64,000 bases of DNA from Ectopseudomonas guguanensis (lineage in GTDB: Bacteria; Pseudomonadota; Gammaproteobacteria; Pseudomonadales; Pseudomonadaceae), in the NCBI RefSeq assembly GCF_900104265.1, contig NZ_FNJJ01000003.1, positions 102,672-166,671 on the forward strand, in the 5' to 3' direction. Position numbers and translations under genes: made by a program. Positions within the stretch are counted from its first letter, which is position 1. Each line of letters starts with the position of its first letter. Positions 49,677 to 62,588 of the stretch are shown one piece after another. The notes under the pieces were generated by a model, which worked only from the letters and a program-made list of their open reading frames with translations, made no database searches and was not told where the DNA came from.

Positions 49677-50411
49677 TCAAACGTCGAGGTTGCCGCCGGC
49701 CAATGCGCACAGCTCGATCGGGTCGAGAATGTGTACTTCCTTGCCTTCGGCTTCGAGCAGCTTGTTCTGTTGGAAGCGGGTAAATACGCGAGACACCGTC
49801 TCCACCGCAAGGCCCAAATAGTTACCAATTTCGTTGCGTGACATGGCCAGGCGGAACTGGTTGGCAGAGAAGCCGCGGGCGCGGAAGCGTGCGGAGAGGT
49901 TGACCAGGAAGGTGGCGATGCGCTCGTCGGCGGTTTTCTTCGACAGCAACAGCATCATCTGCTGATCGTCGCGGATCTCGCGGCTCATGATGCGCATCAG
50001 CTGACGGCGCAGCTGGGGCAGTTGCAGGGCCAGGTCGTCGAGGCGCTCGAAGGGAATCTCGCAGACCGAGGTGGTTTCCAGAGCCTGCGCCGAAACCGGG
50101 TAGCGTTCGCCGTCGACGCCAGACAGACCGACCAGTTCGCTGGGCAGGTGGAAGCCAGTGATCTGTTCCTCGCCGCCGTCGCTCAGGCTGAAGGTCTTCA
50201 ACGCACCGGAGCGCACGGCGAACACCGAACCGAAGGCATCACCCTGACGGAACAGGAACTCGCCCTTCTTCAGCGGGCGGCCGCGTTTGACGATCTCGTC
50301 CAGCGCGTCCATGTCCTCCATGTTCAGAGAGATGGGCAGGCACAAGGCTGCCAGGCTGCAATCCTTGCAATGGGCTTGATGCTGCGAACGCAGCTTGACG
50401 CTCTCGGACAT
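49677..50411 (-). CDS. anr: Anr, FNR-type oxygen-sensing transcriptional regulator
   Basis: 244 residues, the length of P. aeruginosa Anr. The Fe-S cysteines are C15, C18 and C24 ([11 protein letters not shown]) and the later one in SVCEIPF. A cAMP-type sensor domain and C-terminal HTH ([25 protein letters not shown], with E-x2-S-R for TTGAT) follow. Low oxygen forms the [4Fe-4S] dimer that binds TTGAT-N4-ATCAA. Candidate sites in the window are 52463-52476 and 58048-58061. Start 50411 begins [10 protein letters not shown]. Confidence 0.95.
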   Translation of the reverse strand: MSESVKLRSQHQAHCKDCSLAALCLPISLNMEDMDALDEIVKRGRPLKKGEFLFRQGDAFGSVFAVRSGALKTFSLSDGGEEQITGFHLPSELVGLSGVDGERYPVSAQALETTSVCEIPFERLDDLALQLPQLRRQLMRIMSREIRDDQQMMLLLSKKTADERIATFLVNLSARFRARGFSANQFRLAMSRNEIGNYLGLAVETVSRVFTRFQQNKLLEAEGKEVHILDPIELCALAGGNLDV

Positions 50412-50564
50412 CGTTGGGCTTCCTGGATATACACGCAATGCTTGTAAGGTTACCGCAGGCTCGGGGTGGCGGCCAGCCATATGCAGACTGACCGAGCGCT
50501 CAAGTTCAGGCCTGCGGCGCCGATGCAGACTGTAGAACCATAGTCCAAGACAGGGAACGGCGCG

Positions 50565-51008
50565 ATGCGTATCCAATCCGGCGGCCCGCTGAGCAATCTC
50601 GCTCAGGGCGTTCAGCGACAATTCAGCGCAGTCGAGCGCAGCCCCGAGGAGGTGCGCGAGGGCCTGCGCGTTAGCCTGTCCGAGCTGGGCAGGAGCATGT
50701 CGGCCAAGCCCGACAGGAACGAGGATATCGACAAAAGCGAGTTGCCCCAGGCGATCAAGGACCTGCTCAAGATGATTCGCGAGTTGCGCGCGCAGATCGC
50801 CGAGAAGCAGGCGCAGATCGACGCCCTGATGCGCGACCAGGGCCTCGATCCCGAGGCCAAACGCCTGCAGCTGGAGTCGCTGCAGACCGAGCTGGCCTCG
50901 CTCAATGGCGCCCTGGCTTCGGCCAACGCCAATCTGGTCAAGCTGATGCGCGAGAATGGCCTTTCCAGCGAGCAGATGCAGGCGGCGACCACGCTGGCCA
51001 TGAGTTGA
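50565..51008 (+). CDS. Hypothetical coiled-coil protein
   Basis: 147 residues with no named domain. The N-terminal 45 residues are polar, and the centre (about 60-140) is a long Leu/Glu/Gln-rich coiled coil ([23 protein letters not shown] and [18 protein letters not shown]). It lies between anr and hemN, convergent to hemN, in the position of the hypothetical PA1545 as I recall. Function unknown. Confidence 0.75.
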   Translation: MRIQSGGPLSNLAQGVQRQFSAVERSPEEVREGLRVSLSELGRSMSAKPDRNEDIDKSELPQAIKDLLKMIRELRAQIAEKQAQIDALMRDQGLDPEAKRLQLESLQTELASLNGALASANANLVKLMRENGLSSEQMQAATTLAMS

Positions 51009-51021
51009 AGCGCGCCCCTGT

Positions 51022-52404
51022 TCAGATCACCCGCGAGAAGCGCTGGCGCAGCTGATCGTTGAGATAACGGTCGAACAGCATGCACAGCGAGCGCACCAGC
51101 AGGCGTCCGGCCGGGCGCACCTCGATACCCGCCGCACTCAGCTCGATCAGGCCGTCGCGATGCAGCTGCTCCAGCTGTGGCCAGAGCGCCGCGAAGTATT
51201 GCGGAAATACCACGTCGTAGGCCTGTTCGATGTCGGCGAAGCGCAGCTGGAAATGGCAGATCAGCTGCTGGATCACGGCGCGGCGCAGACGATCGTCAGC
51301 ATTGCAGTGCAGGCCGCGGCGCGTCGCCAGCTGACCGTTGCCCAGGGTCTGCTGATAGCTGGCGATATCGCTGTCGTTCTGGCTGTAGAGATCGCCGATC
51401 TGGCTGATGGCCGATACCCCCAGGCCGATCAGGTCGCAGTGGCCATGGGTGGTGTAGCCTTGGAAGTTGCGCTGCAGGGTGCCTTCTTCCTGGGCGATGG
51501 CCAGTTCGTCGTCGGGCAGGGCGAAGTGGTCCATGCCGATGTAGCGATAACCGGCGCGCTTCAGTTGCTCGATGCTGGCCTGCAGCATGGCCAGCTTGTC
51601 GGTCGGGCTGGGCAGGTCGTCACTGCTGATGCGCCGCTGCGGCATGAAACGCTCGGGCAGATGCGCGTAATTGAACAGCGACAGGCGGTCCGGTTGCAGG
51701 GCGATGACTTCGGCGACGGTGCGGGCGAAGCGTTCCGGCGTCTGCTTGGGCAGGCCGTAGATCAGGTCGATGTTCACCGAGCGGAACTGCAGCGTGCGCG
51801 CTGCCTCGACGATGGCGCGGGTTTCTTCCAGGGTCTGCAGGCGATTGACCGCGCGCTGCACCTCCGGGTCGAGGTCCTGCACGCCGAGGCTGACGCGGTT
51901 GAAGCCCAGCTCGCGCAGCAGGCCCATGGTCGACCAATCGGCCTCGCGCGGGTCGATCTCGATGCTGTAGTCGCCGGAGTCGTCGTCGAGCAGGTTGAAG
52001 TGCTGGCGCAGGTGCTGCATCAGGCGGCGCAGTTCGTCGTGGCTGAGGAAGGTCGGCGTGCCACCGCCGAAATGCAGCTGTTCGATCGGCTGGGTTCTGT
52101 CGATGTGGCGGCTGATGATCTCGATTTCCCGCTCGAGCTTTTCCAGATAGGGCAGGGCGCGGCCGCGATCCTTGGTGATCACCTTGTTGCAGGCGCAGTA
52201 GTAGCAGATGTGCGCGCAGAACGGCACGTGCAGGTACAGCGACAGCGGACGCCTGGCCTTGCGGCTGTCGCGTAGTGCATGCAGCAGGTCGAAGGGGCCG
52301 ATATCGTCGTGAAACTGCACGGCGGTCGGGTAGGAGGTATAGCGCGGGCCGGCGAGATCGTAACGGCGGATCAGGTCGGCATCCCACTGGATGGCGTCTT
52401 GCAT
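51022..52404 (-). CDS. hemN: Oxygen-independent coproporphyrinogen III dehydrogenase
   Basis: 460-residue radical-SAM enzyme converting coproporphyrinogen III to protoporphyrinogen IX without O2. It has the CxxxCxxC cluster as [18 protein letters not shown], then [17 protein letters not shown], the SAM site EIDPREADW and [19 protein letters not shown]. It supplies heme during microaerobic growth. An ANR box lies 65 bases upstream of the start, with a TAGACT -10 at 52435-52440, so Anr control is strongly suggested. Confidence 0.96.
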   Translation of the reverse strand: MQDAIQWDADLIRRYDLAGPRYTSYPTAVQFHDDIGPFDLLHALRDSRKARRPLSLYLHVPFCAHICYYCACNKVITKDRGRALPYLEKLEREIEIISRHIDRTQPIEQLHFGGGTPTFLSHDELRRLMQHLRQHFNLLDDDSGDYSIEIDPREADWSTMGLLRELGFNRVSLGVQDLDPEVQRAVNRLQTLEETRAIVEAARTLQFRSVNIDLIYGLPKQTPERFARTVAEVIALQPDRLSLFNYAHLPERFMPQRRISSDDLPSPTDKLAMLQASIEQLKRAGYRYIGMDHFALPDDELAIAQEEGTLQRNFQGYTTHGHCDLIGLGVSAISQIGDLYSQNDSDIASYQQTLGNGQLATRRGLHCNADDRLRRAVIQQLICHFQLRFADIEQAYDVVFPQYFAALWPQLEQLHRDGLIELSAAGIEVRPAGRLLVRSLCMLFDRYLNDQLRQRFSRVI

Positions 52405-52462
52405 GGGAAATAATCCTGGACAGGCTGTGCGGCCAGTCTAGGGATGCGAGCGGGTGGTGGCC

Positions 52463-52476
52463 TTGACTTGAATCAA
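52463..52476 (-). promoter_or_regulatory. ANR/FNR box upstream of hemN
   Basis: TTGACTTGAATCAA matches TTGAT-N4-ATCAA at 9 of 10 fixed bases. Its centre is at 52469.5. A -10-like TAGACT (read on minus, 52440-52435) would put the start near 52428, 41.5 bases from the box centre, the standard class II activation position. hemN starts at 52404. Confidence 0.8.
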
Positions 52477-52544
52477 CCGGAGGGCCTCAGGCGGCAAGCT
52501 GCAGGCAAGAGCGAAAAAAGCTTCACCCTAGCCGGTAGTGGCGT

Positions 52545-52597
52545 AGCCTGAAGCCTGAAGCCTGAAGCCTGAAGCCTGAAGCCTGAAGCCTGAAGCC
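52545..52597. repeat. Tandem 7-bp repeat (AGCCTGA x7)
   Basis: Seven exact copies of AGCCTGA run from 52545 to 52593, followed by AGCC. The array lies just after the stop codon of the TauE-like gene (minus strand, ends 52601) and before hemN. It is in no coding frame of a real gene. Replication slippage could make copy number variable. Confidence 0.75.
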
Positions 52598-52600
52598 GCT

Positions 52601-53284
52601 CTAATGCCCCATCAGCCAGTGCTGGTGCGGGCCAGGCAGGGTCCAGATGCCGAACAGGATGACCAGCAGGCCGCCCGCCATGCGTACGCCGCGTTTGCGC
52701 AGCACGGCGGTGACGCGCTCGGCCGCCAGCCCGGTAGCCAGCAGCACCGGCCAGGTGCCCAGGCCGAAGGCCAGCATCAGCAGGGCGCTGTCCAGTGCAT
52801 TGCCCTGGCTGGAGGCCCACAGCAGCGTGCTGTAGACCAGGCCGCATGGCAGCCAGCCCCAGAGGCCGCCGAGCACCAGGGCGCGCGGCAGGCTGCTGAC
52901 CGGCATAAAGCGTCGCGTCAGCGGTTGAATGTGGCGCCACAGGCCGCGGCCCAGTGCCTCGATGCGGGTCAGGCCACTCCACCAGCCGGCCAGGTACAGG
53001 CCCATGGCGATCAGCAGCAGTGCCGCCAGCGTGCGCATCACCACCTCGGCCTTACTGCCGGCGATAGCCCAGCCGGCCAGGCCCAGGAGCAGGCCGGCCA
53101 GGCTGTAACTGAGAATGCGCCCGAGGTTATAGGCCAGCAGCAACTGCAGGCGCCTGCCGCGTCGCTCCGGCGGAATTGCCAGGGTCAGGGCGCCCATCAG
53201 CCCGCCGCACATGCCCAGGCAATGGCCGCCGCCGAGCAGGCCGAGAATCAGCGCCGACACCAGCAAGGGCGCCAGTTCAGGCAT
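52601..53284 (-). CDS. Sulfite exporter TauE/SafE-family membrane protein (cco cluster)
   Basis: 227 residues with about six hydrophobic segments. The start has LILGLLGGGHCLGMCGGLMGALTLA, with a GGxHCxGMCGG motif seen in copper/heme delivery relatives (CcoS-neighbouring TauE, CcdA/DsbD-like superfamily), so thiol or copper handling for cbb3 assembly is inferred rather than sulfite export. It overlaps ccoS by 8 bases and follows it in the unit. This is the position of PA1547 as I recall. Confidence 0.82.
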   Translation of the reverse strand: MPELAPLLVSALILGLLGGGHCLGMCGGLMGALTLAIPPERRGRRLQLLLAYNLGRILSYSLAGLLLGLAGWAIAGSKAEVVMRTLAALLLIAMGLYLAGWWSGLTRIEALGRGLWRHIQPLTRRFMPVSSLPRALVLGGLWGWLPCGLVYSTLLWASSQGNALDSALLMLAFGLGTWPVLLATGLAAERVTAVLRKRGVRMAGGLLVILFGIWTLPGPHQHWLMGH

Positions 53285-53483
53285 CGGGTTTGTCCTGCTT
53301 GCTCTGCTCTTCTGCCTGTTCGATGCCGGCCTTGTGCAGCGGGTCTTCGTCGTCGAACAGGATGCTGTGGGCCGGCCCGTCCAGGTCGTCGTACTGGCCG
53401 CTGTCCACCGCCCAGAAGAACAGCCAGATGGCGAAGCCGACCAGGGCGATGGCGACGGGAATCAGGATGTACAGGGCGGACAT
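53277..53483 (-). CDS. ccoS: CcoS, cbb3 oxidase assembly protein
   Basis: 68 residues: MSALYILIPVAIALVGFAIW is the single membrane helix, followed by FFWAVDSGQYDDLDGPAHSIL, the conserved DSGQ-DDL-GPA motif of CcoS, and a charged tail. It is needed for cofactor insertion into CcoN. The end overlaps the TauE-like start by 8 bases. A palindromic REP lies between it and ccoI. Confidence 0.93.
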   Translation of the reverse strand: MSALYILIPVAIALVGFAIWLFFWAVDSGQYDDLDGPAHSILFDDEDPLHKAGIEQAEEQSKQDKPDA

Positions 53484-53506
53484 GCGGTCTCCAGAGGGGC
53501 ATCTGA

Positions 53507-53561
53507 GTAGGAGCGAGCTTTGCTCGCGAACTGCTTCTTCGCGAGCAGAGCTCGCTCCTAC
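53507..53561. repeat. Near-perfect palindromic repeat between ccoI and ccoS
   Basis: GTAGGAGCGAGCTTTGCTCG plus CGAA (53507-53530) pairs with 53538-53561 at 23 of 24 bases around a 7-base loop. It overlaps the ccoI stop codon (53558-53560). It is a REP-type stem-loop of the GTAGGAGCGAGC family and can modulate mRNA decay between ccoI and ccoS (inference). Confidence 0.75.
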
Positions 53562-55966
53562 GTGTTCGGGGTGCGGCTCAGGCGCAGCGCATTGAGCACC
53601 ACCAGCAGCGAGCTGAGCGACATGCCCACGGCCGCCCAGATCGGTGTGATCCAGCCCAGGGCGGCGAAGGGCAGTACCAGGCCATTGTACAGGGTTGCCC
53701 AGGCCAGGTTCTCGATGATGATGCGCCGCGTGCGCTTGGCCAGTTTCAGGCCGTCGACCAGGCTGCCCAGGCGGTTGGACAGCAGTATCGCGTCGGCGCT
53801 GGTTTTCGCCAGGTCTGAGGCCGAGCCCATGGCCACGCTGATATCGGCGGCGGCCAGCACCGGTACGTCGTTGACCCCGTCGCCAAGCATCAGCACGCGT
53901 CGTCCTTCTCCGTGCAACTGCTTGAGCACCGCCAGCTTGGCATCCGGGGTCAGGCCGCCACGGGCATCGTCGATGCCGAGCTGACGGGCGACCTCGCCCA
54001 CCATCGGCGAGCTGTCGCCGGACAGCAGGTGGATGTTCCAGCCGCGGGCGCGCGCAGCGGCGATCAGGTCGGGCGCGTCTTCGCGCAGGCGGTCGTCGAG
54101 GACGAACCAGGCCAGCGGCCCCTGCTCGTCGCCCAGCAGCAGCCACTGGCCGTGCTCGCCGACAAGCGGCGGCACGCTCTGGTCGCTCAGGGCGCAGACG
54201 AAGCCGGCTTCGCCGATGCGCAGCAGGCGACCGTCGACGCTGCCCTGCAGGCCCTGGCCCGGATGGCTGTCGACGGATTGCGCGGCACGGGGCGCCTGGC
54301 TGAAGGCGCGTGCGATGGGGTGCTCCGAGCGGTTTTCCAGCGCAGCGGCCAGCGCCAGGCAGGCACCCTCGTCAAGATCGCGTAGCGGATGGATGGCCTT
54401 GAGGGTCAGGCGGCCTTCGGTCAGTGTGCCGGTCTTGTCCAGCACCAGGGTGTCGATCTGGTTGAGCCCCTCGAGTACATGGCCGCGGGTCAGCAGCATG
54501 CCCAGTCTGTGCAGGCTGCCGGTGGCGGTGGTCAGCGCTGTCGGCGTGGCCAGTGCAAGGGCGCAGGGGCAGGTGGCCACGAGCAGGGCAAGCACCACCC
54601 AGAAGGCGCGACTGGAGTCTATTTCCCACCAGGCGAAGCCGACCACGGCGGCGGCGATCAGAATGAACAGCAGGAACCATTGCGAGACACGGTCGGCGAT
54701 TTCCGCCAGACGCGGCTTCTCGCTCTGCGCTCGTTCCAGCAGGCGCACGATGGCCGACAGGCGGGTGGCATCGCCGAGTGCCTGCACTTCGATGGTCAGC
54801 GGGCCTTCGACATTCAGCGTGCCGGCGGTGACGCCGTCGCCGATGCCGCGCGGCTGCGGCAGGTATTCGCCGGTGAGCAGCGATTCATCGACGCTGGACT
54901 GGCCGGCGAGGATCAGGCCGTCGGCCGGAATCAGCGAGCCGGGCTGCACCAGCACCCGTTCGCCGAGGCGCAGTTCGCTGAGCAGGATGCGCTGGCTCTG
55001 GCCGTCGGCCTCCAGGCGCAGGCAGGAGGCCGGCAGCAACTGCACCAGTTGTGCGGTCGCCGCAGCGGTGCGCTCGCGTGCTCGTCGTTCCAGGTAGCGG
55101 CCGGCAAGCAGGAACAGGGCGAACATGCCCACGGCATCGAAATACAGCTCGCCCTGGCCGGTGATGGTCGACCAGATGCCGGCCACGTAGGCAAGGCCGA
55201 TGGCCAGCGAGACCGACACGTCCATGGTCAGGTGGCGGGTGCGCAGGTCGCGCAGGGCACCGCGGAAGAACTGGCCGCAGCAATAGAAGACGATGGGCGT
55301 GGTGAGAAACAGGCTGGTCCAGCGCAGGATCTTGTCCAGTTCCGGCGACAGGTCGATGTTGAATTCCGGCCAGGTGGCCATGGTCGCCATCATCACCTGC
55401 ATCCACAACAATCCGGCCACGCCCAGTTCGCGCATGCGCCGGCGGTTTTCCGCAGCCAGGCGCTCGGCGGCCTCGTCGGCGCGCCAGGGATGGGCGGCGT
55501 AACCGATGCGGCGCAGCTCGGCGAGCAGTTTGCTAAGGGGGATGTGGCTGTCCTGCCAGCGTACCTGCAGGCGGTGGTTGGACAGGTTCAGGTGCGCCTC
55601 GGCCACGCCCGGCACGCCTCGCAGATGCTTCTCGATCAGCCAGCCACAGGCGGCGCAACTGATGCCTTCGATGAGCAGCTGGGTTTCGCTCAACTCGCCC
55701 TGATGCTGGACGAAGGGTTGCTGCACGTCGCTGCGGTCGTACAGGGCCAGTTCGTCAGGCAGCGCCTGTGGCAGCGCCTGCGGGTTGGCCGAGTTCTCGC
55801 TGCGATGGCTGTAGTAATGCTCCAGCCCCCCGGCGACGATGGCTTCGGCCACGGCCTGACAGCCGGGGCAGCACATTTCGCGGGTCGCGCCGAGCACTTC
55901 GGCGTGAAAGGCGCTGCCGGCAGGCACCGGCAGGCCGCAGTGGTAGCAGGGAGTAGGGGCGGGCAT
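53558..55966 (-). CDS. ccoI: CcoI, copper-translocating P1B-type ATPase for cbb3 assembly
   Basis: 802 residues. The N-terminus has a Cys-rich segment (CYHCGLPVPAG, CCPGCQAVAEAI) typical of FixI/CcoI, followed by a heavy-metal domain with GISCAACGWLIEKHL. Eight TM helices, the CPC motif in ATCPCALALATP, the phosphorylation site DKTGTLT, and the hinge MLGDGVNDVPVLAAADIS complete it. It exports Cu(I) to the periplasm for CcoN. In operon with ccoG, ccoH and ccoS. Confidence 0.95.
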   Translation of the reverse strand: MPAPTPCYHCGLPVPAGSAFHAEVLGATREMCCPGCQAVAEAIVAGGLEHYYSHRSENSANPQALPQALPDELALYDRSDVQQPFVQHQGELSETQLLIEGISCAACGWLIEKHLRGVPGVAEAHLNLSNHRLQVRWQDSHIPLSKLLAELRRIGYAAHPWRADEAAERLAAENRRRMRELGVAGLLWMQVMMATMATWPEFNIDLSPELDKILRWTSLFLTTPIVFYCCGQFFRGALRDLRTRHLTMDVSVSLAIGLAYVAGIWSTITGQGELYFDAVGMFALFLLAGRYLERRARERTAAATAQLVQLLPASCLRLEADGQSQRILLSELRLGERVLVQPGSLIPADGLILAGQSSVDESLLTGEYLPQPRGIGDGVTAGTLNVEGPLTIEVQALGDATRLSAIVRLLERAQSEKPRLAEIADRVSQWFLLFILIAAAVVGFAWWEIDSSRAFWVVLALLVATCPCALALATPTALTTATGSLHRLGMLLTRGHVLEGLNQIDTLVLDKTGTLTEGRLTLKAIHPLRDLDEGACLALAAALENRSEHPIARAFSQAPRAAQSVDSHPGQGLQGSVDGRLLRIGEAGFVCALSDQSVPPLVGEHGQWLLLGDEQGPLAWFVLDDRLREDAPDLIAAARARGWNIHLLSGDSSPMVGEVARQLGIDDARGGLTPDAKLAVLKQLHGEGRRVLMLGDGVNDVPVLAAADISVAMGSASDLAKTSADAILLSNRLGSLVDGLKLAKRTRRIIIENLAWATLYNGLVLPFAALGWITPIWAAVGMSLSSLLVVLNALRLSRTPNT

Positions 55967-55974
55967 TGGCAGGG

Positions 55975-56493
55975 TCAGTAGGAGGGGTTGTCACCGATCA
56001 GGATGGTCTGGCCATCGGTGATGTTCTCTTCCTCGAACAGACGCCAGTTCTGGCTGCCTTCCTGGCCGAGCAGTTCGACGAAACGGCGACCGCTGACCGC
56101 GTCGAGCATCTGCCCGCGATACTGGCCGTCGGCAGCCGGCTGCAGGATGACACGGCGGTCGCGCTCCGGCTGGGTGGGCGAGATCAGGTTGAGGACGATC
56201 TGCTGCGGCTTGCTGTTGCCTTGCAGCGACAGGCTGGCGACACCGGTGGTGTTGTCCAGCACCAGTTCGCCGTGCAGTTGCAGGCGCTCGGCCAGTTTCT
56301 CGCGTTCCAGCGACTGGTTGATGCCCTTGCCGACGTCGTAGTAGTCATCGGAGATCAGCCCCGGCGGGTTCTTGGTGGCGATGGTGAGCAGGGTCAGGCC
56401 CTGCACCACGGAATAGCCCAGCAGGAACAGGATGAACCAGGGCCAGAACTGCTTGTACCAGGGTTTGACTGGCGATGGATTTTGCTCGGACAT
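55975..56493 (-). CDS. ccoH: CcoH (FixH), cbb3 oxidase assembly protein
   Basis: 172 residues. One N-terminal membrane anchor (WYKQFWPWFILFLLGYSVVQ) and a periplasmic FixH domain with DDYYDVGKGINQSLEREKLAERL, LSLQGNSKPQQIVLNLI and RFVELLGQEGSQNWRLFEE. It is needed for stable assembly of the oxidase. It ends 8 bases before ccoI and starts 13 bases after ccoG. The start MSEQNPSP at 56493 fits the family. Confidence 0.93.
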   Translation of the reverse strand: MSEQNPSPVKPWYKQFWPWFILFLLGYSVVQGLTLLTIATKNPPGLISDDYYDVGKGINQSLEREKLAERLQLHGELVLDNTTGVASLSLQGNSKPQQIVLNLISPTQPERDRRVILQPAADGQYRGQMLDAVSGRRFVELLGQEGSQNWRLFEEENITDGQTILIGDNPSY

Positions 56494-56506
56494 GCTCTTT
56501 CCGTTG

Positions 56507-57916
<1,410 letters not shown>

Positions 57917-58007
57917 CAATGCGTACCAAAGCGGTGGATTGGCAGCCCGGGCCGATGCGTGCCGGCCTGGGTCAGTTCACGGTTGCCATATGGTACGCCT
58001 GAAAGAC

Positions 58008-58061
58008 AACGCCCGGGTGCGACCAGCGGTCGCGTCCCGGGCGTTCATTGACCCTTGTCAA
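58008..58061 (-). promoter_or_regulatory. Hairpin and ANR-like box between ccoP1 and ccoG
   Basis: AACGCCCGGG (58008-58017) pairs with CCCGGGCGTT (58036-58045), with GCGACC/GGTCGC inside, making a two-tier stem. Adjacent at 58048-58061 is TTGACCCTTGTCAA, which fits TTGAY-N4-RTCAA. On the minus strand the box is followed by the hairpin and then ccoG (57916). The box centre is 138 bases from the ccoG start. A poorly supported TATGG-like -10 is near 57990. Confidence 0.6.
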
Positions 58062-58077
58062 AGGAGTCGTTTTGCGA

Positions 58078-59073
58078 TTACTGCTCTTGGGTCTTGTGCG
58101 ACAGGCTGTACACGTAGGCGGCCAGCAGGTGCACCTTGTCGTTGCCGAGGAATTCTTCCTGGGCCGGCATGTTGCCGTGACGACCGTAGCGGATGCTCTG
58201 CTGCAGCTGCGCGTAGCTGCTGCCGTAGATGAACGCTGCCGGGTTGGTCAGGTTCGGTGCGCCCATGGCCGGGGTGCCCTTGCCGTCGGCGCCGTGGCAG
58301 GCGAAGCAGGTACCGGCGAAGACCTTCTGGCCTGCTTCGATATCGGCTTCCACGCCTTCCGGCAGTTCGCGGCCGCCCAGTTGGGTCAGCACGTAGGCAG
58401 CGACGTTGCGCACGCCGTCTTCGCCGATGGCCGGGCCTTGAGCAGGCATGGCGCCCTGGCGACCCTTGAGGATGGTGGTCTTGATGGTTTCCGGCTCGCC
58501 GCCCCAGCGCCACTCGTTGTCGGTCAGGTTGGGGAAGCCGTAGCTGCCCTTGGCGTCGGAGCCGTGGCAGACCGAGCAGTTGGAGGCGAACAGGCGGCCA
58601 CCCATTTTCAGGGCCTGCGGGTCCTGCGCGACTTCTTCGATCGGCATGGCAGCGTACTTGGCGAACAGCGGGCCGTACTGCTCGTCGGCGCGCAGCATCT
58701 CCTTCTCCCACTGGTGCACGCCGGTCCAGCCGGCATGACGCACTTCACCACCGGCAACCTGCACGCCAGCCGCGAAGGGGGTCTTGTTTTCGCTGTCGAG
58801 GTAATCGTAGCCAGGCAGCAGGCCTTTCCAGTTACCCAGGCCCGGGTACAGGGCCAGGTAGCCGAGGGCGAAGACGATGGTGGCGACGAACAGCATGAAC
58901 CACCACTTCGGCAGCGGGTTGTCATACTCCTCGATGCCGTCGAAGCTGTGGCCGACGGTTTCCTCGGTGGTCTCCTGGCGCTGGCCCTTGCGGGTGCCGA
59001 AGATCAGCCAGGTCAGGGCGAAGATGGTGCCCAGAGACAGAATGGTTACGTACCAACTCCAGAACGTGGTCAT
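58078..59073 (-). CDS. ccoP: Cytochrome c oxidase cbb3 subunit III, isoform 1
   Basis: 331 residues. Two N-terminal hydrophobic stretches are followed by two c-type heme motifs, CSVCH and CFACH, each with a later axial Met. It passes electrons to CcoO/CcoN. Compared with the second copy at 61662 it has an extra segment of about 23 residues after [11 protein letters not shown] (residues about 90-115). It overlaps ccoQ by four bases. Confidence 0.95.
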   Translation of the reverse strand: MTTFWSWYVTILSLGTIFALTWLIFGTRKGQRQETTEETVGHSFDGIEEYDNPLPKWWFMLFVATIVFALGYLALYPGLGNWKGLLPGYDYLDSENKTPFAAGVQVAGGEVRHAGWTGVHQWEKEMLRADEQYGPLFAKYAAMPIEEVAQDPQALKMGGRLFASNCSVCHGSDAKGSYGFPNLTDNEWRWGGEPETIKTTILKGRQGAMPAQGPAIGEDGVRNVAAYVLTQLGGRELPEGVEADIEAGQKVFAGTCFACHGADGKGTPAMGAPNLTNPAAFIYGSSYAQLQQSIRYGRHGNMPAQEEFLGNDKVHLLAAYVYSLSHKTQEQ

Positions 59074-59258
59074 TGGTTATTGCTCCTGGAAGAGTCCTGA
59101 TCGCTCTTGGACTCGGGCTTGGGATCGTCGGCGAAGGGCAGGTTGGCGGCTTCGTCGAAGCTCGATTTGCGCTTGCTGCTGTAGGCCCAGAGCACCACGC
59201 CGATGAAGGCGATGAAAACCACCGCCGTGCCGATGCCGCGAATCATCCCGATGTCCAT
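59070..59258 (-). CDS. ccoQ: CcoQ, cbb3 oxidase subunit IV, isoform 1
   Basis: 62 residues, single membrane helix ([21 protein letters not shown]) and conserved [12 protein letters not shown]. It stabilises the complex. It overlaps ccoP by four bases and ends the normal short CcoQ length. Confidence 0.93.
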   Translation of the reverse strand: MDIGMIRGIGTAVVFIAFIGVVLWAYSSKRKSSFDEAANLPFADDPKPESKSDQDSSRSNNQ

Positions 59259-59264
59259 AGCGTC

Positions 59265-59872
59265 TTACCGTTTGTTCTTGATGGAAGTGCCGAGCACCTG
59301 CAGGTACGCGATAAGCGCGTCCATTTCGGTGTTGCCTTTCACGGCATCGCGGGCGCCGGCGATATCCTCGTCGGTGTAGGGGATGCCGAAGCCACGCATG
59401 ACTTCCATCTTCCTGGCGGTGTCGCGACCGTCGAGCTTGTTCTCCACCAGCCAGGGGTAGGCGGGCATCTTCGACTCAGGCACGACGTTGCGCGGGTTGT
59501 ACAGGTGGGCGCGATGCCACTCGTCCGAGTAGCGGCCGCCGACACGGGCCAGGTCCGGACCGGTACGCTTGGAGCCCCACAGGAAGGGGTGATCCCAGAC
59601 GCTTTCACCAGCGACGGAGTAGTGACCGTAACGCTCGGTCTCGGCGCGGAACGGGCGGATCATCTGCGAGTGGCAGCCTACGCAGCCCTCGCGGATGTAG
59701 ATGTCGCGACCTTCCAGTTGCATGGCGGTGTAGGGCTTGAGGCCTTCCACTGGCTCGTTGGTGACGTCCTGGAAAAACAGCGGGACGATCTGGGTCAGGC
59801 CACCGATGCTGACGGCAATCACCATCAGCAGCGCCATCAGGCCGATATTCTTCTCGATGATTTCGTGTTTCA

Positions 59873-59873
<1 letters not shown>
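59265..59873 (-). CDS. ccoO: Cytochrome c oxidase cbb3 subunit II, isoform 1
   Basis: 202-residue mono-heme protein. The membrane anchor is at about 12-30, and the heme motif CVGCH is at about residue 64 ([15 protein letters not shown]), with axial Met in the C-terminal half. Residues from about QLEGRD to VVPES are identical to the second copy at 62767. It starts one base before the ccoN stop (TGATG). Confidence 0.95.
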
Positions 59874-61661
<1,788 letters not shown>

Positions 61662-62588
61662 TTACTTGCTTTCGCCTTGGCTCAGCTTGAGCACGTAGGC
61701 GGCCAGCAGGTGGGCCTTGTCGTTGCCGAGAAAGTCTTCCTGGGCCGGCATGTGGCCGCTGCGACCATAACGGATGGTCTGCTGCAGCTGGGTGAAGCTG
61801 CTGCCGTAGATGAAGGCGCTCGGCTGGGTCAGGTCAGGTGCACCCATTGCCGCAGTGCCCTTGCCGTCGGCACCGTGGCAGGCGAAGCAGGTGCTGGCGA
61901 AGATCTGCTGGCCGGCGGCGATATCGGCCTCGCTGCCTTCCGGCAGTTCGCGACCACCTAGCCGGGTCAGCACGAAGGCGGCGACGTTGCGCACGCCATC
62001 TTCGCCGATGGCAGCGCCTTGCGGCGGCATCATGCCGTGGCGTCCCTTGAGGATGGTGGTCTTGATGGTCTCCGGCTCGCCGCCCCAGCGCCAGCTGTTG
62101 TCGGCCAGGTTGGGGAAGCCATAGCTGCCCTTGGCGTCGGAGCCGTGGCAGACCGAGCAGTTGGAGGCGAACAGGCGACCGCCCATTTTCAGCGCGCGCT
62201 CGTCCTTGGCCACTTCCTCGATGGGCATGGCGGCGTACTTGGCGAAGATCGGGCCGTACAGCTCATCGGCACGATCCATCTCGCGCTGCCATTGGTTGAC
62301 CTGGGTCCAGCCGTCCTCGTAGCCCGGCAGCAGGCCCTTGAAGTTGCCAAGGCCCGGATAGAGCAGCAGGTAGGCCGCGCCGAACACCAGGGTGCCGACG
62401 AACAGCATGAACCACCACTTCGGCAGTGGGTTGTCGTACTCCTCGATGCCATCGAAGGCGTGACCCATGGTCTGCTCGGTCGGGTTCTTGTGCACTTCGC
62501 TCTTGCGGGTGGCGAAGATCAGCCAGAACAGCGCGACCATCGTGCCGACGGTGAGCAGGGTGACGTAGATGCTCCAGAAGGCTGTCAT
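61662..62588 (-). CDS. ccoP: Cytochrome c oxidase cbb3 subunit III, isoform 2
   Basis: 308 residues, two heme motifs (CSVCHG, CFACHG) and the same layout as isoform 1, but without the 23-residue segment after the second hydrophobic stretch (here ...[15 protein letters not shown]). Four-base overlap with ccoQ2 (ATGA). Position matches ccoP2 in PAO1 as I recall. Confidence 0.95.
   Translation of the reverse strand: MTAFWSIYVTLLTVGTMVALFWLIFATRKSEVHKNPTEQTMGHAFDGIEEYDNPLPKWWFMLFVGTLVFGAAYLLLYPGLGNFKGLLPGYEDGWTQVNQWQREMDRADELYGPIFAKYAAMPIEEVAKDERALKMGGRLFASNCSVCHGSDAKGSYGFPNLADNSWRWGGEPETIKTTILKGRHGMMPPQGAAIGEDGVRNVAAFVLTRLGGRELPEGSEADIAAGQQIFASTCFACHGADGKGTAAMGAPDLTQPSAFIYGSSFTQLQQTIRYGRSGHMPAQEDFLGNDKAHLLAAYVLKLSQGESK

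Noticed and set aside
52473..52600. Repeat-containing frame (GFRLQAS-type peptide repeats) read through the AGCCTGA array
   Set aside because: The repeated peptide is simply the translation of the 7-bp array, in the frame antisense or out of phase with the TauE-like gene.
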